Made by a program: the position numbers and the translations under genes. A model generated the notes under the pieces. That model did no database searches. It saw only the letters and a list, made by a program, of their open reading frames with translations, and was not told where the DNA came from. Source: Bog-793 sp963823945 (GTDB lineage: Bacteria > Actinomycetota > Acidimicrobiia > Acidimicrobiales > Bog-793). From it: a DNA stretch of 64,000 nt. Location of the stretch: positions 62,001 through 126,000 of the forward strand of contig CAWGNK010000007.1 in the NCBI GenBank assembly GCA_963823945.1. Direction: 5' to 3'. Positions 17,701 through 24,887 of this stretch are shown here, piece after piece; the first letter of the stretch is position 1; every line of letters begins with the position of its first letter.

Positions 17701-20310
17701 ATGACGATCTCGAGTGACCAGCTGCGGGAGAGCTTCACCCGCTTTTTCGTCGAGCGCGGGCACGCCGCGCTCCCGCCGGCGAGCCTCGTGCCCATCGACC
17801 CGTCGGTGATGTTCACGATCGCCGGCATGGTGCAGTTCAAGCCGTACTTCACGGGCGAGGAGCAGCCGCCGGTCGACCGGGCGACGACGATCCAGCCGTG
17901 CTTCCGGATGTCGGACATCGACATCATCGGGACGACCGCGCGCCACGAGACGCTGTTCGAGATGCTCGGCAACTTCAGCTTCGGCGACTACTTCAAGGAG
18001 CTGGCGATCCCCTACGCCTGGGAGCTCGTCACCGAGGTGCTCGGCTTCGAGCCCGGCCGGCTGTGGGTGACGATCCACGAGACCGACACCGACTCGGCCG
18101 GGATCTGGCAGGAGGCGGCGAGCCTGCCCGCCGAGCGCATCCAGAAGATGGGCGAGGACAACTTCTGGAAGATGGGCGACACCGGCCCGTGCGGGCCGTG
18201 CTCCGAGATCTACTACGACCGCGGCGAGCGCTTCGGGCCGGGTGGCGGCCCCGCCGCGGGGGACTCCGAGCGCTACACCGAGATCTGGAACCTCGTCTTC
18301 ATGCAGTTCGAGCGCGCCGCCGACGGGACGCTCACCGAGCTGCCGAAGAAGAACATCGACACCGGGGCCGGGTTCGAGCGGATCCTGACGCTCCTCCAGG
18401 GGGTCGGGTCGCTTTTCGAGACGGACCTGTTGGCGCCGGTCGTCGACGCCGCGGCGTCGCTGACGAAATCCCCCGTCGGCCGGGACGAGCCGACCGACGT
18501 CGCGCTGCGCATCCTCGCCGACCACGTGAGGGCGGCGACGTTCCTCGTCTCGGACGGCGTCTTCCCCTCGAACGAGGGGCGCGGCTACGTGCTGCGGCGC
18601 GTCCTGCGCCGCGCCGCGCTGCGCGCCCACCAGCTCGGTGTGGCGGCGATCGTGCTCCCGGACCTCACCGACGCCGTCGTCGCCACGATGGGCCGCGCCT
18701 ACCCGAAGCTCGTCCGGGACGCCTCGCTCGTGCGGACCGTCGTCGGCCACGAGGAGGAGGCCTTCCGCCGGACGCTGCGCGCCGGGTCGCAGCTCATCGA
18801 GTCCGAGCTAGCCAAGTCCGGCGGCGTGCTCGACGGCGCCGCCGCCTTCAAGCTCCACGACACCTACGGCTTCCCGATCGACCTGACCGTCGAGGTCGCC
18901 GGGTCCCGCGGCGTCGCCGTCGACCGGGAGGGCTTCGAGGCGGCGATGGCGGAGCAGCGCAGCCGCGGCCGGGAGGCCGCGCGCAACTCGGTGGACGACG
19001 AGCAGCGGGAGGGCGTGCGCGAGGTCCTCGAGGCCTTCGGGCCGACCGTGTTCCTCGGCTACACCGAGACGACGGCCCAGGCCCGCGTGCTCGGGACCGA
19101 GCCCCGGCCCGGGACGGGGTTCCAGAACATCGACGGCGAAGCGCTCCCCGAGGGCGCCGAGCTCGTCGACGTGTTCCTCGACCGGACGCCTTTCTACGCC
19201 GAATCGGGCGGCCAGGTCGGCGACACGGGGACGATCACCGCGCCGACCGGCGTGTTCCGCGTCCTCGACACGACGTCGGCCGGCGGGATCACGTGCCACA
19301 CCGGCTACGTCGTCGAGGGCGTCGTCGCCCCCGGGGCCGAGGTGACGGCGGCGATCGACCAGGCGCGCCGGGAGTCGATCCGTCGCAATCACACGGCGAC
19401 GCACCTATTGCACTGGGCGTTGCGCACGGTCCTCGGCGAGCACGTGAAGCAGCAAGGTTCGCTCGTCGCGCCGGACCGGTTGCGGTTCGACTTCAGCCAC
19501 TTCGCGGCGGTCACCCGGGAGGAGCTCGAGACGGTGGAGGACCTGGTCTCGGCGGCGATCCTCGCCGATTCGCCGGTGCGCGTCGACGAGACCTCGCGGG
19601 CCGAGGCGGAGAAGGCGGGCGCGATCGCGTTCTTCGGCGAGAAGTACGGCGAGCGGGTCCGGGTGGTCCACGCCGGGCCGGACTCGGTCGAGCTGTGCGG
19701 TGGCACCCACGTCACGGCTCTCGGCACGATCGGGCCGTTCCGCATCGTCTCGGAGAGCTCGATCGGGGCGAACACGCGCCGCATCGAGGCGACGACGGGC
19801 ACCGGCTCGTACGCGCAGATCCGCAGGCTCTCGACGGTCGCCTCGCAGGCCGCCGCCGCGCTCCACGCCACGCCCGACGAACTCGTCGGGGCGGTCGAGC
19901 GGCTCCTCGAGCGGGAGCGCACGCTGGCCGAGGAGCTGCGGCGGCTGCAGTCGCAGTCGCTCGCCGGCCAGGCGCGCGAGCTCGCCGCCGGGGCCGTCTC
20001 GGGCCGCGTCGTCGCCCGGCACGACGGCGTCGACCCGGGGACGCTGCGCGAGCTCGCCCTGGCGGTGCGCCGCGAGGCCGGCGTCGACGGCGTCGGGCTC
20101 GTCGGCGCGACCGAGGACGGGCGGGTCGCCGTCGTCGTCGCCGTGACCGAGGAGTCGGGCGTCGACGCGCGCCCGGTCGCCGCGGCGGCCGCGGCGGCCG
20201 TCGGTGGGGGTGGGGGAGGCTCGCCCCAGCTCGCCACGGCGGGGGGACGGGATGTCGGCGCCATCGACGAGGCGCTGGCGACGCTGCGCACGCTCCTCGG
20301 GTCCTCTTGA
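17701..20310 (+). CDS. alaS: Alanyl-tRNA synthetase
   Basis: An 869-residue class II synthetase. Catalytic domain: SDQLRESFTRFFVERGH, MFTIAGMVQFKPYF, ARHETLFEMLGNFSFGDYFK; tRNA-recognition region; editing domain with the zinc-binding HTATHLLHWALR (HxxxH) and ELCGGTHV (C..H) motifs; C-Ala oligomerisation domain with a Gly-rich loop (GGGGGGSPQ) near residue 840. All catalytic and editing ligands are visible, so mischarged Ser/Gly editing should be intact. ATG 17701 is preceded by GGTGAGG. The downstream ruvX start overlaps its stop by TTGA. Confidence 0.97.
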   Translation: MTISSDQLRESFTRFFVERGHAALPPASLVPIDPSVMFTIAGMVQFKPYFTGEEQPPVDRATTIQPCFRMSDIDIIGTTARHETLFEMLGNFSFGDYFKELAIPYAWELVTEVLGFEPGRLWVTIHETDTDSAGIWQEAASLPAERIQKMGEDNFWKMGDTGPCGPCSEIYYDRGERFGPGGGPAAGDSERYTEIWNLVFMQFERAADGTLTELPKKNIDTGAGFERILTLLQGVGSLFETDLLAPVVDAAASLTKSPVGRDEPTDVALRILADHVRAATFLVSDGVFPSNEGRGYVLRRVLRRAALRAHQLGVAAIVLPDLTDAVVATMGRAYPKLVRDASLVRTVVGHEEEAFRRTLRAGSQLIESELAKSGGVLDGAAAFKLHDTYGFPIDLTVEVAGSRGVAVDREGFEAAMAEQRSRGREAARNSVDDEQREGVREVLEAFGPTVFLGYTETTAQARVLGTEPRPGTGFQNIDGEALPEGAELVDVFLDRTPFYAESGGQVGDTGTITAPTGVFRVLDTTSAGGITCHTGYVVEGVVAPGAEVTAAIDQARRESIRRNHTATHLLHWALRTVLGEHVKQQGSLVAPDRLRFDFSHFAAVTREELETVEDLVSAAILADSPVRVDETSRAEAEKAGAIAFFGEKYGERVRVVHAGPDSVELCGGTHVTALGTIGPFRIVSESSIGANTRRIEATTGTGSYAQIRRLSTVASQAAAALHATPDELVGAVERLLERERTLAEELRRLQSQSLAGQARELAAGAVSGRVVARHDGVDPGTLRELALAVRREAGVDGVGLVGATEDGRVAVVVAVTEESGVDARPVAAAAAAAVGGGGGGSPQLATAGGRDVGAIDEALATLRTLLGSS

Positions 20311-20798
20311 GCGCCCCGGCGGGCACGCCACCGGCGCAACCGGGACCGTGTCTCGGCCTCGACCTCGGCGAGGCGCGCATCGGCGTCGCGCTCACCGACT
20401 CCGCCCGGTCCGTCGCCGTGCCGCGGGGTGTGCTGGCGCGCCGGGGTGACGAGGGCGCGGACCACGAGGCCGTCGCGCGGCTCGTGGCCGAGACGGGCGC
20501 GACCCTCGTCGTCGTCGGCGTGCCGCTCAGCCTCGACGGGGGGACCGGCCCGGCCGCGGCGCGCATCGGCGCCGAGGTGGAGCGGTTGCGGGGTGTGCTC
20601 GGCGTCCCGGTGGCGACGATCGACGAGCGTTTCTCGACGGTCGAGGCGAGCCGCCGGCGGCGCGAGGGGGACGGCGCCGCGACACCGCGGCGTGGGCGGC
20701 GGCCCGGCTCGAGGGCCCGCGCCCGGCGCGAGCCGGTCGACGCCAGCGCGGCGGCGGTGATCCTCCAGGCGTACGTCGACGGCGAGCGCTCGCGATGA
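20307..20798 (+). CDS. ruvX: YqgF/RuvX putative Holliday junction resolvase
   Basis: A 163-residue RNase H-fold protein. Motifs GLDLGEARIGVALTD, VVVGVPLSLDG, TIDERFST and the late DASAAAVILQAY box with acidic residues match the YqgF family, implicated in rRNA processing and Holliday-junction resolution. The segment between DERFST and DASAAA is longer than usual and Arg-rich (REGDGAATPRRGRRPGSRAR), perhaps aiding nucleic-acid binding. TTG start is inferred from the TTGA overlap with alaS and absence of another suitable start. The mltG gene that often follows ruvX in actinobacteria is absent; aroE follows directly. Confidence 0.88.
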   Translation: MSAPAGTPPAQPGPCLGLDLGEARIGVALTDSARSVAVPRGVLARRGDEGADHEAVARLVAETGATLVVVGVPLSLDGGTGPAAARIGAEVERLRGVLGVPVATIDERFSTVEASRRRREGDGAATPRRGRRPGSRARARREPVDASAAAVILQAYVDGERSR

Positions 20799-21655
20799 TC
20801 GGCCTCGGGGGGGCCATCCCTGTCGGCAGGACGCTCGCCGCCGGGCTGATCGGCGACCCGGTCGCGCACTCGCTCTCGCCGGTGATCCACAACGCGGCCT
20901 ACGCCGCGCTCGGACTTGACTGGTGCTACAAGGCGTTCCTCGTGCGCGACGGTGACGTGACCCGTGCTCTCGCCTCGGCGGCGGGCCGGGGCATGCGGGG
21001 GCTCTCGGTGACGACGCCGCACAAGGTCGCCGCCGCGGCCGCCTGCGACGAGCGCTCGGCGGCCGTCGAGCGGATCGGCGCGGCGAACACCGTCGTGCTG
21101 TCAGGCGGGCGCACCCGGGCCGAGAACACCGACGGGCCGGGCCTGCTCGACGACCTCGCGGCCAAGTGGTCCTTCCGCCCGGCGGGCCAGGTCTGCGCCG
21201 TGGTGGGCGCCGGCTCGACTGGCCGCGCGATCGTCGCCGCCCTCGCCGACGCCGGGGCGCGGGAGGTCCTCGTCATCGACCGCACCCCGGCCCACGCCGA
21301 GGCCGCCGCGACGCTCGCCGGGGCGGCCGGCCGCGTCGCCGCACCCCGTGAGGTCGCCTCGGCGGCGCTCGTCGTCCAGGCGACCTCGGTCGGCTTCGCC
21401 GGCGAGCCGAGGGGGTTCGAGGGCGGCTGGGAGGCGGTCACCCACCACCTCGGCGCCGCGCAGCTCGCCGTCGACGTCGTCTACGCCCCCCCCGTGACCG
21501 AGTTCCTCGCTCTGGCGGGCGCCCAGGGGTGCCGGGTGCGCAACGGCCTCGGCATGCTCGTCCACCAGGCGGCCCACCAGGTGGCGCTCTTCACGGGACA
21601 AACGCCGCCGGTCGAGGCGATGTTCGCCGCGCTCGGGATCGCCCCGACGACCTGA
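20795..21655 (+). CDS. aroE: Shikimate dehydrogenase
   Basis: A 286-residue NADP-dependent enzyme reducing 3-dehydroshikimate to shikimate in chorismate synthesis. N-terminal substrate domain: GLIGDPVAHSLSPVIHNAAY (Ser-x-Ser substrate contacts), SVTTPHK with catalytic Lys77, and NTDGPG with Asp113. NADP domain: VVGAGSTGRAIVAAL, then DRTPAHAEAAA where family members have NRTxxRA, and the C-terminal NGLGMLVHQAAHQ with the conserved Gln. The Arg of NRTxxR is replaced by His (Thr-Pro-Ala-His), which might alter NADP versus NAD preference. ATG overlaps the ruvX stop (ATGA). Confidence 0.93.
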   Translation: MIGLGGAIPVGRTLAAGLIGDPVAHSLSPVIHNAAYAALGLDWCYKAFLVRDGDVTRALASAAGRGMRGLSVTTPHKVAAAAACDERSAAVERIGAANTVVLSGGRTRAENTDGPGLLDDLAAKWSFRPAGQVCAVVGAGSTGRAIVAALADAGAREVLVIDRTPAHAEAAATLAGAAGRVAAPREVASAALVVQATSVGFAGEPRGFEGGWEAVTHHLGAAQLAVDVVYAPPVTEFLALAGAQGCRVRNGLGMLVHQAAHQVALFTGQTPPVEAMFAALGIAPTT

Positions 21656-21719
21656 TCTGCGGCGGTTCCGACGCCCGGGCGGGGCCGCGGGGCTGGGGCC
21701 GCTCGCGCTGCGGCCCCGG

Positions 21720-21725
21720 TAACCT
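21720..21725 (+). promoter_or_regulatory. rodA: -10 TAACCT ahead of rodA
   Basis: TAACCT is followed by eight bases and GTG 21734. It supports GTG 21734 over the in-frame TTG at 21725, which overlaps the element. Confidence 0.4.
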
Positions 21726-21733
21726 TGCGGGTC

Positions 21734-22894
21734 GTGGCGGTCGACCTGTTCGCGGGGCGCGCGCGCGCCGCGCGCCGGCGGGGAGACAGCGCCGTCGTCG
21801 CCATCCTGCGCCACGTCGATCTCGTGCTGATCGGGTCGATCCTCGCCCTGGCGGCGCTGGGGATCGTGATGGTCTACTCCGCCTCGCGCTCGATCTACCC
21901 GCTCGAGCCGACGTACTTCCTGAAGCGTCAGATCGCCTACGACCTGGTGGGCATGGGGGCGATGGTGGCGTGCGCCCTCGTCGACTACCGCCGGCTCGAG
22001 GAGTGGGCCTACGTCATCTACGGGTTCGTCGTGGTCGCCCTCGTCGCCGTGAAGGGCATCGGGCGCTCGCAGAACGGCGCGGAACGCTGGATCTCGTTCG
22101 GCGGGATCCAGTTCCAGCCGTCGGAGTTCGCCGTCATCGCCGTCGTCATCGCCGTGGCGGTGTACCTCGCGGGCCACGAGCGGGTGCTGAACGTGCGGTC
22201 GGTCGCGCTCCTCGTCGGCATGGCGGGACTGCCGATGCTGCTCGTCGTGGTACAGCCGGATCTTGGCACGGCGATCCTGCTCGCCGTGGTGCTCTTCGTC
22301 ATGCTGTTCGTCGGCGGGGTCCGCCTGCGCTTCCTGGCGGGGCTCGTCGTGCTGGCGATCGCCGGCTTCGCCTGCGCGGTCGTGCTCCACGTCCTCAACC
22401 GCTACCAGCTCGACCGGCTGACCGCCTTTTTGCACCAGGACTCGGGCGGGAGCCAGACGCTCAACTACAACGTCATCCAGTCCAAGACGGCGATCGGCGC
22501 CGGGGGGCTGCGGGGCACGGGGATGTTCAACGGGCTGGAGACGAACCTGGCCTACGTGCCGATCCAGTACGCCGACTTCATCTTCTCGGCCGTCGGCGAG
22601 CAGCTCGGCTTCATCGGCTCGGCGCTCGTCATCGGCCTGTACGGCGTCGTCGCGTTCCGGGTCGTGCGGGCCATCCAGACCGCCCGCGACTCCCTCGGGC
22701 GCCTGCTCGGCGCGGGCGTGCTGGCGTTCCTGGTCATTTCGGTCTTCGAGAACATCGGCATGGCGACGGGGATCATGCCGATCACGGGGATCCCGCTCCC
22801 GCTCATCTCCTACGGGGGCTCAGCGCTCGTCGCCTTCTTCATCGCGATGGGCCTCGTACTCAACGTCGAACTACACCGGAGCCGCCCACGATGA
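21734..22894 (+). CDS. rodA: SEDS-family peptidoglycan polymerase, RodA type
   Basis: A 386-residue ten-helix SEDS glycosyltransferase that should polymerise lipid II during elongation with a partner class B PBP. Signature parts: GIVMVYSASRS, ERWISFGGIQFQPSEFAVIAVV, VVQPDLGTAILLAVVLFVML, the extracellular catalytic loop LNYNVIQSKTAIGAGGLRGTGMF, FIFSAVGEQLGFIGSALVI and the final PLISYGGSALVAFFIAMGLVLNV. ITDIP-like GIMPITGIPLPLISYGGS identifies it as RodA-like. No PBP gene adjoins it here. It is coupled by ATGA to the nuclease-domain gene downstream. Confidence 0.93.
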   Translation: MAVDLFAGRARAARRRGDSAVVAILRHVDLVLIGSILALAALGIVMVYSASRSIYPLEPTYFLKRQIAYDLVGMGAMVACALVDYRRLEEWAYVIYGFVVVALVAVKGIGRSQNGAERWISFGGIQFQPSEFAVIAVVIAVAVYLAGHERVLNVRSVALLVGMAGLPMLLVVVQPDLGTAILLAVVLFVMLFVGGVRLRFLAGLVVLAIAGFACAVVLHVLNRYQLDRLTAFLHQDSGGSQTLNYNVIQSKTAIGAGGLRGTGMFNGLETNLAYVPIQYADFIFSAVGEQLGFIGSALVIGLYGVVAFRVVRAIQTARDSLGRLLGAGVLAFLVISVFENIGMATGIMPITGIPLPLISYGGSALVAFFIAMGLVLNVELHRSRPR

Positions 22895-23544
22895 CACCCA
22901 GACCCCGCAAGTCCACCGCCAGGGCCGCCACCTCGGCCGAGCCCGCCGCCGCCAAGGCGTCCCCCGCCAAGGCTCCCGCCCGCCGCGCGCTCCCTGCCAA
23001 GGCAGCCCCCGCCAAGGCGCCCGCCAAGGCGCCCGCCAAGGCGCCCGCCAAGAAGGCGGCCGCGCCGGCCAAGGCGGCCCCCGCGAGAAGCCGCGCGGTC
23101 CCCGCCGCGCCGGATGAGGGGGGCTACACGACCGTGCGGGTGCTCGACGTGGCGATGGCGCTGCCGAGCCCGAACCCGATCCTCATCCTCGAGGAGCTCG
23201 ACCAGCCCCACCGGCGGGTCTCCATCCCGATCGGGCTTGCCGAGGGCACGGCGATCGCCTTCGTGCTGCACGGCCGGCCGACCCCCAAGCCGCTCACCCA
23301 CGAGCTGTTCGTCGACGTCCTCGGCCGTCTCGGCGCGGAGGTGCTCGTCGCCCGCGTCACCCGCTACGACCAGGGAGCCTTCTACGCCGAGCTCCTCGTG
23401 CGAGCCGCCGGCAAACAGCACGTGGTGGCGTGCCGGCCCTCCGACGCGATCGCCCTCGCGCTGCGTCAGGGGACGGGCGCGACCGTCGTCGTCGCCTCGT
23501 CGCTGCTCGACCAGCTCGGCACGGCGGGCACGGGGACCGGCTGA
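22891..23544 (+). CDS. Bifunctional nuclease (BFN) domain protein with H1-like Lys/Ala/Pro tail
   Basis: A 217-residue protein in two parts. Residues 1 to about 72 are a Lys-Ala-Pro-rich, disordered segment with repeated AKAPAK units (coding bases about 22950-23100), like the tails of histone H1 and actinobacterial DNA-binding proteins. Residues 77-212 are a BFN/DUF151 domain: VRVLDVAMALPSPNPILILEE, RVSIPIGLAEGTAIAF, FVDVLGRLGAEVLVARV, GAFYAELLVR and CRPSDAIALALR. BFN domains have reported DNase and RNase activity. The tail suggests nucleic-acid association. It overlaps rodA by ATGA and its last 79 bases lie antisense to the end of the next gene. Confidence 0.88.
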   Translation: MTPRPRKSTARAATSAEPAAAKASPAKAPARRALPAKAAPAKAPAKAPAKAPAKKAAAPAKAAPARSRAVPAAPDEGGYTTVRVLDVAMALPSPNPILILEELDQPHRRVSIPIGLAEGTAIAFVLHGRPTPKPLTHELFVDVLGRLGAEVLVARVTRYDQGAFYAELLVRAAGKQHVVACRPSDAIALALRQGTGATVVVASSLLDQLGTAGTGTG

Positions 23545-24833
23545 TTCCCCTCGTGGGAGATCCGCATCAGTAGTGCCAGCAGCACCCAGTTGGCCACGAG
23601 CGAGGACCCGCCGTAGGAGACGAACGGGAGGGTCACCCCCGTGAGGGGCAAAAGGCGCGTGTTGCCCGCCATGATGAGGAAGGCCTGGATGCCGAGCGTG
23701 GCGGTCAGCCCGGCGGCGACGAGGCGGCCGAACTCGGAGCGCGCGCGGCGCGCGGCGCGCAGCCCCGCGCCGACGATGATCCCGTAGCAGCAGACGACCG
23801 CCGCCGCCCCGACGAACCCGAGCTCCTCGCCGATCACGGCGAAGACGAAGTCGCTCGAGGAGACGGGGAGCACGCGGGCGGCGATCCCGAAGCCGATCCC
23901 CGAGCCCCAGAGCCCGCCGCGGGCGAAGGCGAGCTCGCCCTGGATCGGCTGGTAGCCGGTGCCGTTGGCGTGCGCCCAGGGGTTGATCCAGTCGGTGATG
24001 CGCTCGTTCACCTGCCCGAGCACGTGGCTGGCGGCGAAGGTCGCCACGACGAAGACGACGACCCCGATCGCGACGTAGCCCCAGCGCCCGGTCGTCATCC
24101 AGAGCATGACGAGGAAGACGGCGAACAAGAGCAAGGAGAAGCCGATGTCGTGCTCGGCGATGATGATGAGGAGCGCCATCGCCCCGGCGACGAGGATCGG
24201 CCCGAAGGCGCGCACGTCCGGCAGGAGCCGGTTGCCGAAGCGCCTCGTCGAGATGGTCAGCAGCTCCCGCTTGTCGACGAAGTAGGAGGCGAAGAAGACG
24301 ACCAGCGCCAGCTTGGCGATCTCGACCGGCTGGAACTCGATCGTGGAGAAGTGGACCCACAGCCTCGCCCCGTTGATGTTCTCGCCGATCCCCGGGAAAA
24401 GCGGCGAGATGAGCAGCAAGAAGGCGAAGCCGGCGAGCAGGTAGCGGTAGCGCTCGAGGTCGCGGCTGCGCTTGATGACGATGAGCACGAGCGCGTAGAG
24501 CCCCAGCCCGATCACCGTCCAGGCGAGCTGCTGGCCCGCCCGCGCCGGGTCGCCCCGCTCGATCATCACGTAGCCGAGGCCGTTTAAGAACAGGGCCACC
24601 GGCACGATCACCGGGTCGGCGTGCGGCACGCACCAGCGGTTGACGACCTGCACGCCGAGGGCGATGAGGACGAGGGCGGCGAGGAACTCGATCACGTGGT
24701 CCGGCAGCGCGTTCGTCGTGGCGAGCGACTCCATGAGGGTGGCCGAGAGCACGACGAGGGCACCAACCGCGAGCAGCCCCAGCTCGGTCCGCCGACGGGG
24801 CTTCGCGCGGCGCCGGAGGGCGGCGAGCGTCAC
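23466..24833 (-). CDS. SEDS-family protein, FtsW/RodA type
   Basis: A 455-residue SEDS polymerase, longer than the RodA at 21734 and only distantly similar to it. N-terminal helices are followed by GENINGARLWVHF, EFQPVEIAKLALVVFFASY, AEHDIGFSLLLFAVFLVMLW, the catalytic-loop signature DWINPWAHANGTGYQPIQGE with GGLWGSGIGFG, FVFAVIGEELGFVGAA, and GVTLPFVSYGGSSLVANWVLLALLMRIS. The NPW...GYQ pattern is typical of FtsW/RodA proteins linked to a class B PBP. GTG 24833 is chosen because TACCGT lies seven bases before it. The C-terminal region overlaps the BFN gene on the other strand. Confidence 0.92.
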   Translation of the reverse strand: MTLAALRRRAKPRRRTELGLLAVGALVVLSATLMESLATTNALPDHVIEFLAALVLIALGVQVVNRWCVPHADPVIVPVALFLNGLGYVMIERGDPARAGQQLAWTVIGLGLYALVLIVIKRSRDLERYRYLLAGFAFLLLISPLFPGIGENINGARLWVHFSTIEFQPVEIAKLALVVFFASYFVDKRELLTISTRRFGNRLLPDVRAFGPILVAGAMALLIIIAEHDIGFSLLLFAVFLVMLWMTTGRWGYVAIGVVVFVVATFAASHVLGQVNERITDWINPWAHANGTGYQPIQGELAFARGGLWGSGIGFGIAARVLPVSSSDFVFAVIGEELGFVGAAAVVCCYGIIVGAGLRAARRARSEFGRLVAAGLTATLGIQAFLIMAGNTRLLPLTGVTLPFVSYGGSSLVANWVLLALLMRISHEGNQPVPVPAVPSWSSSDEATTTVAPVP

Positions 24834-24840
24834 GCCCCGT

Positions 24841-24846
24841 ACGGTA
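24841..24846 (-). promoter_or_regulatory. -10 TACCGT of the FtsW-type gene (minus strand)
   Basis: Read on the minus strand, TACCGT (24846 to 24841) is followed by seven bases and GTG 24833. Together with the plus-strand TAGCCT at 24876 it forms a compact divergent promoter pair. Confidence 0.45.
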
Positions 24847-24875
24847 GTTGAAAGGGCGCCCCGCACCAGGCCAGG

Positions 24876-24881
24876 TAGCCT
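24876..24881 (+). promoter_or_regulatory. ppk: -10 TAGCCT of ppk, leaderless
   Basis: TAGCCT is followed by six bases and ATG 24888, so the ppk mRNA probably begins at its start codon. Confidence 0.5.
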
Positions 24882-24887
24882 GGTGCG

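Noticed and set aside
17898..20306. Long plus-strand frame inside alaS, continuous with ruvX
   Set aside because: Only the part after 20307 matches a protein family. The rest is an Arg/Gly-rich shadow of alaS.
22950..23100. Tandem DNA repeat (gcccgccaaggc units)
   Set aside because: The repeats are in frame and encode the Lys-Ala-Pro tail of the BFN protein, so they are a coding feature and not a separate repeat element.
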